Assembly: GCA_002928875.1 (NCBI GenBank)
Contig: PERO01000021.1
Span: 1-64,000 of the forward strand
DNA length: 64,000 nucleotides
Direction: 5' to 3'
Source of the DNA: Methylobacterium sp.
Lineage (GTDB): Bacteria; Pseudomonadota; Alphaproteobacteria; Rhizobiales; Beijerinckiaceae
This document shows, in pieces, positions 1 through 8,764 of this stretch. How positions within the stretch are numbered: position 1 is the stretch's first letter; each line of letters begins with the position of its first letter. The position numbers and the translations under genes were made by a program. Below the pieces are notes generated by a model. That model saw only the letters and a list, made by a program, of their open reading frames with translations. It made no database searches and was not told where the DNA came from.

Positions 1-1065
1 ACCGAGGATCGGGTTGCCCTGCACCACCGGTGCGCCGGAGGCCGCGTTGAAGCGGGCCGCGCCGGAGACCGAGTCGAAGGCGCCGGTGCCGTTGAGAACG
101 GTGACCGCATTGCCGTCGAGGTTGCGCAGCGCGATGCGGAACTGGCCGGTGCCGGACTGCACGAATTCCGCCTTCACGCCCGAGTTCAGGGCATTGATTT
201 CGGAAATCACGGCGTCAAGGTTCTTTGCCGTCGTCGTGGACCAGGTGCGGGCCACGCCATCCGCGCCGAGGAAGCTCAGCGAGGTGCCGGCGGCAACCGA
301 CGAGGCGTTGAAGGTCGAAGCGGTGGAAACCGCACCACCCGTGCCGAAGCGCAGGCCATACGGGGTCGATCCGCCGAAGCCCGTCGGGCTCGCCGTGCCG
401 TTCGCGAACTTCGAGGCCACATAGGTGCTGTCATAGCCCGAGCTGATGCCGGTGAGGTCATCAACCACCTGCTGCGAGGAGCGGCCATCGATCGTGAAGC
501 CGGTCTTGCCGTCGGTGGATTCGAGCACGAGGCGCGAGCCGGTGCCGTTCACTTCGAAGCGCATCGTCACGCCAATGTTGGCGTTGTTCAGCGCCTGCGC
601 GACCTGGCCCCACTGGGTCTGGCTGGTCGAGCCGGTGAAGGTGTAGGTGAAGTTCCTGCCCGTATCCGAGGTGATCGACAGGCGCATGCCGGCCGAGGCA
701 CCGTTGACCGCCGTGACTTCGGAGATGTTCGCCGTCGGCGTGGCGGCGATGGTGGTCTGCGAACCCGCGTTGAGTGCGTCCGAGGCCATGGTGTTCATCT
801 GCTGCAGGAGGTTGCGAACCTGCTTCAGGGCGAGATCGGTGGATTCGAGGGTCTTGAGGGCGGTCGAGATGTTGTTGTTAACGCGGCCCAGATTGGCCGA
901 CCGGCTCAGCATCGTCTCCGACATCGTGTACTTGGTGGCGTCATCGGCCGCGCCGAAGATCGCCTTGCCGGTGGCGACGCGCTTCTGGGAGATCTGGAAA
1001 AGGCGGTTCGTGGTCTGGAGAATGTTGACGTTGGCCGCAGTGGCCGCGTTGAAAACGACAGACAT
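1..1065 (-). CDS. Flagellin, 3' end cut off by the window edge
   Basis: Structural subunit of the flagellar filament, secreted by the flagellar type III system. The reading frame stays open for 355 codons from the ATG at 1065 to the window edge. The N-terminus (MSVVFNAATAANVNILQTTN) and the following coiled-coil segment with SQKRVATGKAIFGAADDA and ATKYTMSETML are typical of the flagellin D0/D1 domain. The rest is rich in Ser, Thr, Gly, Asn and Ala, as expected for the variable D2/D3 region. The C-terminal D0 helix lies outside the window. A ribosome binding site (AAGGA) sits 9 bases before the ATG. No neighbouring flagellar gene is visible, so which flagellin paralogue this is cannot be said. 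Confidence 0.93.
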   Translation of the reverse strand, partial: MSVVFNAATAANVNILQTTNRLFQISQKRVATGKAIFGAADDATKYTMSETMLSRSANLGRVNNNISTALKTLESTDLALKQVRNLLQQMNTMASDALNAGSQTTIAATPTANISEVTAVNGASAGMRLSITSDTGRNFTYTFTGSTSQTQWGQVAQALNNANIGVTMRFEVNGTGSRLVLESTDGKTGFTIDGRSSQQVVDDLTGISSGYDSTYVASKFANGTASPTGFGGSTPYGLRFGTGGAVSTASTFNASSVAAGTSLSFLGADGVARTWSTTTAKNLDAVISEINALNSGVKAEFVQSGTGQFRIALRNLDGNAVTVLNGTGAFDSVSGAARFNAASGAPVVQGNPILG

Positions 1066-1570
1066 GAGATGCGTTCCTTCTGATCGCATGTGAATGTTTA
1101 GGATATATTGCCCGCGTAATTCTACTTGGTGCGATATACCTCGTTGTCGGGCAGCACGTCTGTGCCGCGAGGCGATCTAACGCCAGGCGTCTTGCACAAA
1201 TGGTTTCGAAATCCCGCGTCCATCTGACCCGAAAAATGAATAGTTATCAGAAGCTTGCTGCTGTGCCCGCAGGAAGATTTCCCGGCAGGCCGGCGCCGGA
1301 ACGGATGAATCCTGACGCAACGGAACGCACCCGCAGAACGATAATCGTGCTTAACGGAAGCTTTCATTCCTGTATTCTGGAGACAATTCAGAAGTTATCT
1401 CATGTACACTTCATCAATCCGCGCGCCTTCTATTCTTGACGCTGGATCCACCTCCGACGGGACTTGAGCATCCGCGCCGGCTCGCGCATTCTGCCCCGAG
1501 CCGGACCGACGCTGCGCCACCGCCTCTCGGCAGCCCCAGAAACCGGAAAACGTTAAGTGGACACCCCGGA
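1066..1570. other. Intergenic region between flagellin and hyi
   Basis: About 505 bases lie between the divergent flagellin and hydroxypyruvate isomerase genes. The 1200-1440 part is visibly richer in A and T than its surroundings. The short open frames here have no recognisable protein character. I searched the flagellin side for a -24/-12 promoter and found only a candidate with wrong spacing (TGGCGTTAGATCGCC). A promoter must lie here, but I cannot place it. Confidence 0.5.
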
Positions 1571-2341
1571 ATGCCGCGCTTTTCCGCCAATCTCGGTTTC
1601 CTCTGGACCGATCGCCCGCTCCTCGAGCGGATCGATGCGGCGGCACGCGCGGGGTTTCGCGCCGTGGAACTGCACTGGCCCTACGAGGTGCCGGCGAAAG
1701 CCCTGCGCATGCGGCTCGTCGAGACGGGGCTGACGCTCGTCGCGCTGAACACGCCGGCGGGAAGCCGGCCGGGCGATTTCGGCCTCGGCGCCGTGCCCGG
1801 TCGCGAGGCGGAATTTCGCGGCGGTTGCGGACAGGCGATTGCCTATGCGCTGGATGCCGGCGCCGGCGCGATCCATGTCATGGCGGGCCTCGTGGCGGCG
1901 GAAAACCGCGCGCATGCGCGATTGACCTTCCTCGACAACCTGCGCGCCATTCTCCCCGCGGCGGAAAAGGCGGGCCTGACCCTGCTGCTGGAGCCGATCA
2001 ACCATCGGGATCGGCCGGGTTATTTCTACGATCGCATCGCGGAAGCCGTGGCGATCGTCGAGGCGCTGGGCAGCCCGGCCGTGAAGGTGATGTTCGATTG
2101 CTACCATGTCGGGATCACCGAGGGCGATGTTCCCGGCTTGCTGGAACGGCATTTCGGCCGGATCGGCCATATCCAGATCGCGGCGGTGCCAAGCCGTGCC
2201 GAACCCGACGAGGGCACGCTCGATTACGCGAGCGTCTTCGCCACCCTGGACCGGCTGGGCTATGCGGGCTGGGTCGGCGCGGAATACAAGCCGCGCGGCG
2301 ACACCGATGCCGGCCTCGGCTGGATGCCCGGCCGCCCGTGA
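1571..2341 (+). CDS. hyi: Hydroxypyruvate isomerase family TIM-barrel protein
   Basis: Predicted to interconvert hydroxypyruvate and tartronate semialdehyde, or a related 2-oxo/hydroxy acid such as a tetronate (Hyi/OtnI family of the AP endonuclease 2 superfamily). The 256-residue protein opens with MPRFSANLGFLW, the typical Hyi start. It carries the metal-site segments LLLEPINHRDRPGYF and VKVMFDCYHVGITEG, then HIQIA and a C-terminal GAEYKPRG. A frame opening at 1436 would add 45 residues unlike the family, so the ATG at 1571 is preferred. The gene stands alone and converges with the next operon. Substrate is unproven; Hyi and OtnI cannot be separated by eye. Confidence 0.85.
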   Translation: MPRFSANLGFLWTDRPLLERIDAAARAGFRAVELHWPYEVPAKALRMRLVETGLTLVALNTPAGSRPGDFGLGAVPGREAEFRGGCGQAIAYALDAGAGAIHVMAGLVAAENRAHARLTFLDNLRAILPAAEKAGLTLLLEPINHRDRPGYFYDRIAEAVAIVEALGSPAVKVMFDCYHVGITEGDVPGLLERHFGRIGHIQIAAVPSRAEPDEGTLDYASVFATLDRLGYAGWVGAEYKPRGDTDAGLGWMPGRP

Positions 2342-2366
2342 CGCACGGCCGCTTGTGACGCTCAAC

Positions 2367-3710
2367 TTAGGCGGGAACGAAGCCCGTTTCCATGGCGCGG
2401 CGGAGGCGGAAGGCGGCGCTGTTCTCGTCGATCAACACATCGGCATAGGTCACGGGCATGCCATCCTTCACCGGGCGGATCAGCTTCGCATGCTGGGACA
2501 GTCCCAGCGGCAGGAAGCCATTCGGGACTGACATCGCCGCCGGCCGCAACCCGCCCGCAACGGTCGCACCGCCCTCCCCGTCGAGGATTTCCCCCGCCGC
2601 GAGATCGCGCTTGGCAATCGCCGCGACATCGCCCCGGAAGCTCGTCGCCACGCCCGTCGCCTCGGCGCGAAGGCCGACCGAGGCCACCGAAATCGGCAGT
2701 TCCAGCCCGATCAGATGCCAGCGCTTGTAGAGCGCGGAATAGCGGCCGGTCTCGTCGGTCACGACCTTGTATTCCTCGAAGCAGTTGCGCACGTAATCCG
2801 TGTCGCCCCGGAAGCAGACCCACACGCCCATCCGCACATCATAGGGGATGGGGGTGCCGTCGAGCGTGAGGGAAGACAGCACCTCGACCATCCCCTCGCG
2901 TTCCAGTGCGCCGCCGAGCGATCGCGGGCGCATCAAGGCGGGGATGTCCTCCGCCGAGCCGGGCGGATAGGCGAGGCCCTCGCTGGGGACATCGAGGCCG
3001 GTCGCATTGGCGATCGCCGCGCATTCAATCGCCGGTTTAGAACCATCGAGGAAGGCATTGAACATCTTGGGATTGAGGCGCCCGCGTTCGGCCTGCTCGC
3101 GGCTGAGTCCCCAATGGTCCCAGACGGTTTCGGGCGTCGATTTGCGGTATTGCGGCAGCCATTTATGGCCCCGCCCCGCCGCCACCACGGTGAAGCCGCA
3201 GGCGCGCGCCCAATCCACGAGATCGCAGGTCAAAGCCGGCTGGTCGCCATAGGCCATGGAGTAGATCACACCCGCTTCCGCCGCCTTCGCCGCGAGGCCG
3301 GGGCCGCAGAAGGCATCGGCCTCGACCGTCACGTTGATGACGTGCTTGCCCGCGCGGAAGGCCATCAGGCAATGCTCGACGGCCGCAACCGGATTGCCCG
3401 TGCATTCGATGACGATCTCCACCGCGGGATGGGCCACCAGCGCCGCCGCATCGTCGCCGATATGCGTCTTGCCGGTGCGGGCCGCGTCGTCGAGGCCTGC
3501 CGCGTCGCAGCGCTCGGGTTTCCAGCCGACGAAAAGCAGGTTCGAGCGGGCATTCGCGGGGTTCAGGTCCACCACGCCGACGAGATGGATGCCCGGCAGC
3601 TTCAGCAATTGCGCCAGGAACATCGAGCCGAATTTGCCCGCGCCGATCATGCCGACACGGATGGGCTTGCCGGCTTCGGCACGTTGGGTGAGCTTGGCAA
3701 ATAGGTTCAT
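2367..3710 (-). CDS. NAD(P)-binding oxidoreductase with C-terminal SAF domain (COG4091-type)
   Basis: A 447-residue cytoplasmic protein of the 'predicted homoserine dehydrogenase with SAF domain' type. The N-terminal Rossmann motif is VGMIGAGKFGSMF (about residues 19-31). A middle catalytic-like domain follows, and a SAF domain (AIAKRDLAAGEILDGEGG) covers roughly the last 80 residues. The reaction is not established for this family. It is the last gene of the seven-gene biuret/BMP operon, 85 bases after the preceding stop, so it may process a carbon skeleton or aldehyde from the imported compound. A perfect palindrome (3726-3739) lies just upstream of the ATG. Family call is good; function is unknown. 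Confidence 0.8.
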   Translation of the reverse strand: MNLFAKLTQRAEAGKPIRVGMIGAGKFGSMFLAQLLKLPGIHLVGVVDLNPANARSNLLFVGWKPERCDAAGLDDAARTGKTHIGDDAAALVAHPAVEIVIECTGNPVAAVEHCLMAFRAGKHVINVTVEADAFCGPGLAAKAAEAGVIYSMAYGDQPALTCDLVDWARACGFTVVAAGRGHKWLPQYRKSTPETVWDHWGLSREQAERGRLNPKMFNAFLDGSKPAIECAAIANATGLDVPSEGLAYPPGSAEDIPALMRPRSLGGALEREGMVEVLSSLTLDGTPIPYDVRMGVWVCFRGDTDYVRNCFEEYKVVTDETGRYSALYKRWHLIGLELPISVASVGLRAEATGVATSFRGDVAAIAKRDLAAGEILDGEGGATVAGGLRPAAMSVPNGFLPLGLSQHAKLIRPVKDGMPVTYADVLIDENSAAFRLRRAMETGFVPA

Positions 3711-3725
3711 CGGCGGGGCTTTCCT

Positions 3726-3739
3726 GTTTCGCGCGAAAC
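3726..3739. repeat. Perfect 14-bp palindrome before the SAF oxidoreductase
   Basis: GTTTCGCGCGAAAC reads the same on both strands and lies 16-29 bases upstream of the ATG at 3710. It could be an operator or form an RNA hairpin near the ribosome binding site. A looser copy of the same arms, GTTTC-6-GAAAC, occurs at 32884-32899. Function is unknown. Confidence 0.5.
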
Positions 3740-3795
3740 CGGATCACCATCGCGGATTCTGCGCGGGCGGGAAATGCAAATCCGCAGGGGTGGCT

Positions 3796-4464
3796 TCAGC
3801 CCAGCGCCGCCTCGAAATCGGCGAGCTTCGCGGTCCAGCCGACGATGCCGCCCTGCGCGCGGATCATCGCAAGCGTCGCGGCCTTGAAGGCGGGAAAATA
3901 GCTCTCGGTTGCCTCCTCGATCAGCAGGCATTCATAGCCGCGATCATTGGCTTCACGCATGGAAGTCTGCACGCAGACCTCCGTCGTCACGCCCGCGAAG
4001 ACGAGATGCGTGATGCCGCGCGCTTCCAGCATCGCCTGCAGATCCGTGCGGTAAAAGGCGCCCTTCCCCGGCTTGTCGATCTCGATTTCGCCGGCGATCG
4101 GCGCACATTCCGGCAGGATCGCATTGCCCGCCTCGCCCTGCACGAGAATGCGCCCCATCGGGCCCTGATCGCCGATCCGGAGGCCCGGCGCGCCGCGCTG
4201 GCGCTTCGCCGGCGGGCAATCCGAGAGGTCGGGCCGGTGGGATTCGCGCGTGTGGATCACCGGCCAGCCCCTGGCGCGGAACAGCGCGAGAAGCCGCGCC
4301 ACCGGCGCAATCGCCGGGCGCAGGGTCGAGACATCGTTGCCGAGCGCTTCACCAAAGCCGCCGGGCTCGATGAAGTCGCGCTGCATGTCGATGACGATCA
4401 GCGCCGTGCGCCCCGGCGTTAGCGGGAAGGGGCCGGGCTCGGCGGGGATCGAAATCGCGTCCAT
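3796..4464 (-). CDS. Isochorismatase-fold cysteine hydrolase (biuret/triuret hydrolase paralogue)
   Basis: A 222-residue amidohydrolase of the isochorismatase fold. The triad Asp26 ([10 protein letters not shown]), Lys131 (IDKPGKGAF) and Cys164 ([12 protein letters not shown]) lines up with that of BiuH encoded two genes upstream. It keeps [12 protein letters not shown] and IRAQGG near the C-terminus. Its ATG overlaps the stop of the preceding ABC ATPase gene (ATGA), so the two are translationally coupled. Longer frames would extend it, but the coupled ATG at 4464 fits the family length. Likely substrates are biuret-like compounds; triuret hydrolase (TrtA) activity is an attractive guess because trtA and biuH have been reported close together, but the sequence alone does not prove it. 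Confidence 0.87.
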   Translation of the reverse strand: MDAISIPAEPGPFPLTPGRTALIVIDMQRDFIEPGGFGEALGNDVSTLRPAIAPVARLLALFRARGWPVIHTRESHRPDLSDCPPAKRQRGAPGLRIGDQGPMGRILVQGEAGNAILPECAPIAGEIEIDKPGKGAFYRTDLQAMLEARGITHLVFAGVTTEVCVQTSMREANDRGYECLLIEEATESYFPAFKAATLAMIRAQGGIVGWTAKLADFEAALG

Positions 4465-5996
4465 CAATGCCCTCCCCCGGCCATATGCGCGCCGATGGTC
4501 GCGCGGTCGGTTTTCCCGATTTCCTCGACATAGGTGATCTGACCCCCGGACATCACCGCCACGCGGTCCGAAAGCGAAAGGATTTCGTCGAGATCTTCCG
4601 AGACGAGCAAAACCGCTGCACCCCGGTTGCGCTGATCCATGATCTGCGCGCGGATTTCCGCCACGGAAGCGAAATCGAGCCCGAAGCAGGGGTTCGCGAC
4701 GATCAGCACATCGACATCGCCCGAGAGTTCGCGCGCGAGCACGCTGCGCTGCACGTTGCCGCCGGAGAGCGCGGCGATGGGCGCATCCGGCGACGGCGTC
4801 TTCACGCGATATTTCGCGATGAGTTCCTCCGCCTGCTTGCGCATCGGCGCGGGCGACAGCCACCATTTCAGCGAAGCAATCGGCGGCCGGTCGAACGAGC
4901 GGAAGGCCATGTTCTCGGCGACCGACATGCGCGGCACGGTGGCGTTCTTCAAGGGCTCTTCCGGCAGGCCGAACACCTTGAGGCGCGCCATGCTCGCGCG
5001 GTTCGGCAGGTAATCCTCGCCATGGATCGCGAGCTGTCCGAGCCGCATCGGGCGCTGGCCGGAAAGCACCTCGACCAGCGCGCTCTGGCCATTGCCCGAG
5101 ACGCCGGCAATGCCGACGATCTCGCCCGCGCGGATCTTCAGGTTGATCGCCTCGATCGCCGGGCGGCCGTCATCGGCATCGGCGAAGACCCCGGCGATAT
5201 CGAGCACCACGGGCTTGTTCTGATGCGCCACGCGATCGGCACGTTCGCGGATCGGCGTGTCGCCGATCATCATGGAGGACATGCTCTCGACCGACGTGTT
5301 CTTCACCACGCCATTGCCCGCGAAGGCGCCCTTGCGCAGAACCGTGAGATCATCCGCGAAAGCCGTGACCTCGCGGAACTTGTGGGTGATCATCAGCACG
5401 GTCACCTCGCCGCGCCGGGTCATGTCGCGCAGAAGGCCCAGAACCTCGTCCGCCTCGCCAGGTGTCAGCACGGAGGTCGGCTCGTCGAGGATGATGAAGC
5501 GCTGATCGAGATAAAGCTGCTTCAGGATTTCCAGCTTCTGCTTCTCGCCCGCCGAGAGCAGCGCGACCGGCCGGTCGAGCGGCGCGCGGAACGGCATGCG
5601 ATCGAGGAAGGCCGCGAGCGCGGCATTCTCCTCGGCCCAGCGGATGATCATCTTGCCTTGGGGGCGCGAGATCACGAGGTTCTCCGCCCCCGTCAGCGAG
5701 GGCACCAGCGTGAAATGCTGGTAGACCATGCCGATCCCCGCCTCGGCGGCCTCTTTCGGGTTGCGGATGGCGCGCTCGCGGCCATCGACCAGCACCTGGC
5801 CGGCATCGGGCTGGTAGAAGCCCATGATGCATTTGACGAGCGTGGATTTGCCCGCGCCATTCTCGCCGAGCAGCGCATGGAACGAGCCCGCCGGCACCTT
5901 CAGCGACACATCGTCGAGCGCCACCAGCGAGCCGAAGACCTTGCGCATGCCGATGGCTTCGAGGCCAATGGCGCGGGGAGCAGACGTCGCGCTCAT
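4464..5996 (-). CDS. BMP-type ABC importer, double ATP-binding protein
   Basis: A 510-residue protein with two fused ABC ATPase domains, the arrangement of nucleoside (NupO/YufO-like) and sugar importers. Domain one has Walker A GENGAGKS, Walker [12 protein letters not shown] and the region [12 protein letters not shown]. Domain two has GVSGNGQS and [15 protein letters not shown]. The start [12 protein letters not shown] at 5996 overlaps the stop of the upstream biuret hydrolase gene by four bases. It would power the two permeases at 6680-8727 fed by the binding protein at 8765-9877. The hydrolases placed within this transporter operon suggest import of biuret, triuret or another ureido compound rather than a nucleoside. 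Confidence 0.92.
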   Translation of the reverse strand: MSATSAPRAIGLEAIGMRKVFGSLVALDDVSLKVPAGSFHALLGENGAGKSTLVKCIMGFYQPDAGQVLVDGRERAIRNPKEAAEAGIGMVYQHFTLVPSLTGAENLVISRPQGKMIIRWAEENAALAAFLDRMPFRAPLDRPVALLSAGEKQKLEILKQLYLDQRFIILDEPTSVLTPGEADEVLGLLRDMTRRGEVTVLMITHKFREVTAFADDLTVLRKGAFAGNGVVKNTSVESMSSMMIGDTPIRERADRVAHQNKPVVLDIAGVFADADDGRPAIEAINLKIRAGEIVGIAGVSGNGQSALVEVLSGQRPMRLGQLAIHGEDYLPNRASMARLKVFGLPEEPLKNATVPRMSVAENMAFRSFDRPPIASLKWWLSPAPMRKQAEELIAKYRVKTPSPDAPIAALSGGNVQRSVLARELSGDVDVLIVANPCFGLDFASVAEIRAQIMDQRNRGAAVLLVSEDLDEILSLSDRVAVMSGGQITYVEEIGKTDRATIGAHMAGGGH

Positions 5997-6670
5997 GGCA
6001 GCCCCGCGATCAGCATGCCGGAGTTCGCAACCGCGCCGAAAACCCCGCCCTGCATCGTCACCATCTTGATCGCGGCGTCGTGGTTGCCCCTGTCGGTCGC
6101 GCCGCAGCAATCCTCGAGCAGCAGGCATTCGAAGCCGCGATCATTGGCCTCGCGCATGGTGGTGTGCACGCAGACATCCGTGGTGATGCCGGCGAGGATG
6201 ATGTTCTGGATGCCGCGCTGGCGCAGGATCATCTCGAGATCGGTCGCGCAGAACGAGCCCTTGCCGGGCTTGTCGATGATCGTTTCGCCCGGCAGCGGCG
6301 CGAGTTCGGGGATGATTTCCCAGCCCGGTTCGCCGCGCACGAGGATCTTCCCGCACGGGCCGGGATCACCGATGCCGGCGCCGATCCGCTGCGAGCGCCA
6401 GCGCTTGTTCGCCGGCAGATCCGAGAGGTCGGGCCGGTGCCCCTCGCGGGTATGGATGATCCAGTAGCCCTTCGCGCGCATGGCTTCGAGCACGCGCTGG
6501 ATGGGTTCGATGGGCGCGCGCGTGAGCGAGAGATCATAGCCCATTGCATCGACATAGCCGCCCTTGCCGCAGAAATCGGTCTGCATGTCGATCACGATCA
6601 GCGCGGTATTCGCGGGGCTGAAGGCGCCGTTATACGGCCAGGGATAGGGGATGGCGGGGAGCGTGGGCAT
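5993..6670 (-). CDS. biuH: Biuret amidohydrolase (BiuH)
   Basis: Hydrolyses biuret to allophanate and ammonia; allophanate hydrolase, which would finish the job, is not in this window. The 225-residue sequence closely follows the Rhizobium biuret hydrolase as I recall it: YPWPYNGA near the N-terminus, [40 protein letters not shown] and [14 protein letters not shown]. The triad falls at Asp28, Lys134 and Cys167, each 8 below the rhizobial Asp36/Lys142/Cys175. Gln207 in [11 protein letters not shown] matches the substrate-recognising Gln215. It sits between a permease gene and the ATPase gene of a BMP-type importer, so uptake and hydrolysis are made together. A sigma-54 promoter heads the operon. 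Confidence 0.92.
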   Translation of the reverse strand: MPTLPAIPYPWPYNGAFSPANTALIVIDMQTDFCGKGGYVDAMGYDLSLTRAPIEPIQRVLEAMRAKGYWIIHTREGHRPDLSDLPANKRWRSQRIGAGIGDPGPCGKILVRGEPGWEIIPELAPLPGETIIDKPGKGSFCATDLEMILRQRGIQNIILAGITTDVCVHTTMREANDRGFECLLLEDCCGATDRGNHDAAIKMVTMQGGVFGAVANSGMLIAGLP

Positions 6671-6679
6671 TCTCTCTCC

Positions 6680-7603
6680 TCACCGCGTCAGCGCGAGTTC
6701 GCCCGGCGCATCCCTCAGCGCCTTCTTCGAGCCGGCCGAGCCGATCATTAGGAGAAGCGTGAGGATGTAGGGAGCGGCGTTGAAGAAGTAATAGCCTTGC
6801 GTGATGCCGATCGCCTGCAGCGAGGGGCCGAGCGCGCCGGCGGCACCGAAGAGCATCGCCGCGACCATGCAGCGGATCGGGTCCCAGCGCGCGAAGATCA
6901 CCAGCGCCACCGCCATCAGCCCCTGCCCGGAGGAGAGGCCCTCGTTCCAGCTGCCGGGGTAATAGAGCGAAAGGAACGCGCCACCCACGCCTGCGAGGAA
7001 GCCACCGCAGGCGGTCGCGATGAGGCGGATCAGCATCACCGGATGGCCAAGCGCGCGCGCCGCCGCCTCGCTGTCGCCGGTGACGCGCAGGATGAGGCCG
7101 GGCCGCGTGTTCTTCAGCGCCCAGGCGAGGAAGAACGCGAGCGCGATGCCGATGAGGAAGAGCGGGTTGATCTGCAAGGCCTGCGCGATCTGCGGATTGT
7201 CGCTCCAGAAACCGAGCGGAATCGACGGCAGGCGCGGCGCGCTCGGCTGGATATAGGCCTTGCCGAGGAAGAACGCGATGCCGAGGCCGAAGAGCATCAG
7301 CGCGATGCCCACCGCGATGTCGTTCACCTTCGGCAGCCGGCAGATCAGCGCGTGGAGCGCGCCCATCATCATGCCGGCGCAACCCGCGACCAGCAGCCCC
7401 AGCCAGGGCGAGCCGGTGTGATAGGAGATCGCATAGCCGCTCATCGCGCCGAGCACGAGCGTGCCCTCGAGCCCGAGATTGATGCGCCCCGAGCGTTCCG
7501 TCAGCATTTCGCCGAGGGCGACGAACAGGAAGGGCGTCGAGACGCGGATCGCACCGCCCAGCATGGCGATCAGTACGGTGGCCAGCGCGGAGGAGCCGTC
7601 CAT
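6680..7603 (-). CDS. BMP-type ABC importer permease (second subunit)
   Basis: A 307-residue inner-membrane permease of the BPD_transp_2 family (YufQ/NupQ type). It has about eight to ten hydrophobic spans and the diagnostic segment MLTERSGRINLGLEGTLVLGA near residue 30. GDSEAAARALGHPV in the middle is the cytoplasmic loop that contacts the ATPase. The ATG overlaps the stop of the preceding permease gene by four bases. It would pair with the 374-residue permease to form the channel for the substrate hydrolysed by BiuH. Confidence 0.92.
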   Translation of the reverse strand: MDGSSALATVLIAMLGGAIRVSTPFLFVALGEMLTERSGRINLGLEGTLVLGAMSGYAISYHTGSPWLGLLVAGCAGMMMGALHALICRLPKVNDIAVGIALMLFGLGIAFFLGKAYIQPSAPRLPSIPLGFWSDNPQIAQALQINPLFLIGIALAFFLAWALKNTRPGLILRVTGDSEAAARALGHPVMLIRLIATACGGFLAGVGGAFLSLYYPGSWNEGLSSGQGLMAVALVIFARWDPIRCMVAAMLFGAAGALGPSLQAIGITQGYYFFNAAPYILTLLLMIGSAGSKKALRDAPGELALTR

Positions 7604-8727
7604 CAGGTGCGCTCCGTGCGGATCGTCGGGTTGAAGAGGCGGAAGCGGCCATAGAGCGTCTCGCTCGCGAGCAGCACGAGGACGGTCAGGCCCTGCAACA
7701 GCAGCACGCTCGCATCCGGCAGGCCCATGCGGCGCTGGATGATGCCTCCCGCCGCCGCGATGCCGCCGAAGAGGATCGCCACCGGAATGATCGCCAGCGG
7801 GTTATGCCGCGCGAGGAACGCCACGAGAATGCCGGTGAAGCCATAGCCGGCGGCGAGCGAGGCATTCGCCTTGCCATGCACCGCCGCGACCTCGAAATAC
7901 CCCGCGAGGCCCGCGCAGATTCCCGCGATCATCGCGGCGCTGACGATCAGCTTCCCCACCGGCAGGCCTTGCGCCAATGCGGCGCGCGGATTGCCGCCGG
8001 CGATGCGGCAGGCGAAACCGTAGGTCGTGCGCTGCATCAGCACATAAAGCAGCAGGCAGGTGAGAACCGCTGCCGCAAGCCCCCAATGCACATCGATGCC
8101 GGGGATCTTCCCGATCATCGTCTCGGGCAGCATGGTTTTCGTGGAGGGCTTGTTCGGGTCGGCGGGGTCGCGCAAGGCGCCCTCGACGAAGAAATTCATG
8201 ATCGCGATGGCGATGTAGGAGAGCAGCAGCGTCGAGATCGTCTCGTTGACGCCGCGATAGTAGCGCAAGCCCCCCGCCAGACCGATCCAGAACGCTCCGG
8301 CGGCCATCGCCACCATCAGCATCAGCGCATGCATCACAAGCGGGTTCGTCGTCCCGATCATCGGCACAGCCACGGCGGCCGCCGCGAAGCCGCCGAGCAC
8401 CAGCGCGCCCTCCCCGCCGATCATCGTGAGGCCGAGCCGGGCGGGGATCGCCACGGCGAGTGCTGCGAACATCAGCGGGGCCGCGCGCAGCAGCGTGTTC
8501 GACCACGAGAACGGCGTGCCGAAACCGCCGAGCCAGATCAGGCTGTAGAACTGGACCGGCGATTTCCCCAGGATCAGCAGGAAGATCGAGAACAGACCGG
8601 CCGAGATCAGCAGCGCCAGAAGCGGGATCGCCACCGCCTCCGCCCCGCGCCTGAAACGCGCGAGGCGCTCGCCTCCCGCGCGGTTGCTCGCTGTCATGCC
8701 GGCCGGAACGGTCACAGGCTGGTTCAT
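7603..8727 (-). CDS. BMP-type ABC importer permease (first subunit)
   Basis: A 374-residue inner-membrane permease of the YufP/NupP type. A first membrane span (VAIPLLALLISAGLFSIFLLIL) follows a short charged cytoplasmic N-terminus (ERLARFRRGAEA). PARLGLTMIGGEGALVLGGFA is the family's conserved segment, and GGNPRAALAQGLPV is the loop that docks on the ATPase. It is the second gene of the operon, 37 bases after the binding-protein gene. Family assignment is firm; the substrate is inferred from the co-encoded biuret hydrolase. Confidence 0.92.
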   Translation of the reverse strand: MNQPVTVPAGMTASNRAGGERLARFRRGAEAVAIPLLALLISAGLFSIFLLILGKSPVQFYSLIWLGGFGTPFSWSNTLLRAAPLMFAALAVAIPARLGLTMIGGEGALVLGGFAAAAVAVPMIGTTNPLVMHALMLMVAMAAGAFWIGLAGGLRYYRGVNETISTLLLSYIAIAIMNFFVEGALRDPADPNKPSTKTMLPETMIGKIPGIDVHWGLAAAVLTCLLLYVLMQRTTYGFACRIAGGNPRAALAQGLPVGKLIVSAAMIAGICAGLAGYFEVAAVHGKANASLAAGYGFTGILVAFLARHNPLAIIPVAILFGGIAAAGGIIQRRMGLPDASVLLLQGLTVLVLLASETLYGRFRLFNPTIRTERT

Positions 8728-8764
8728 GGCGATCGGCCCCGGTCCGGGCGCGCTTTCGCGCCGG

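Noticed and set aside
1153-1200. Sigma-54-like TGGCGTTAGATCGCC upstream of flagellin on the minus strand
   Set aside because: Only nine bases separate GG and GC; sigma-54 promoters do not tolerate this spacing.
4467-6467. A 666-codon plus-strand frame opposite the biuret operon
   Set aside because: The minus strand contains BiuH and a double ABC ATPase with perfect motifs; the plus-strand product is low-complexity.
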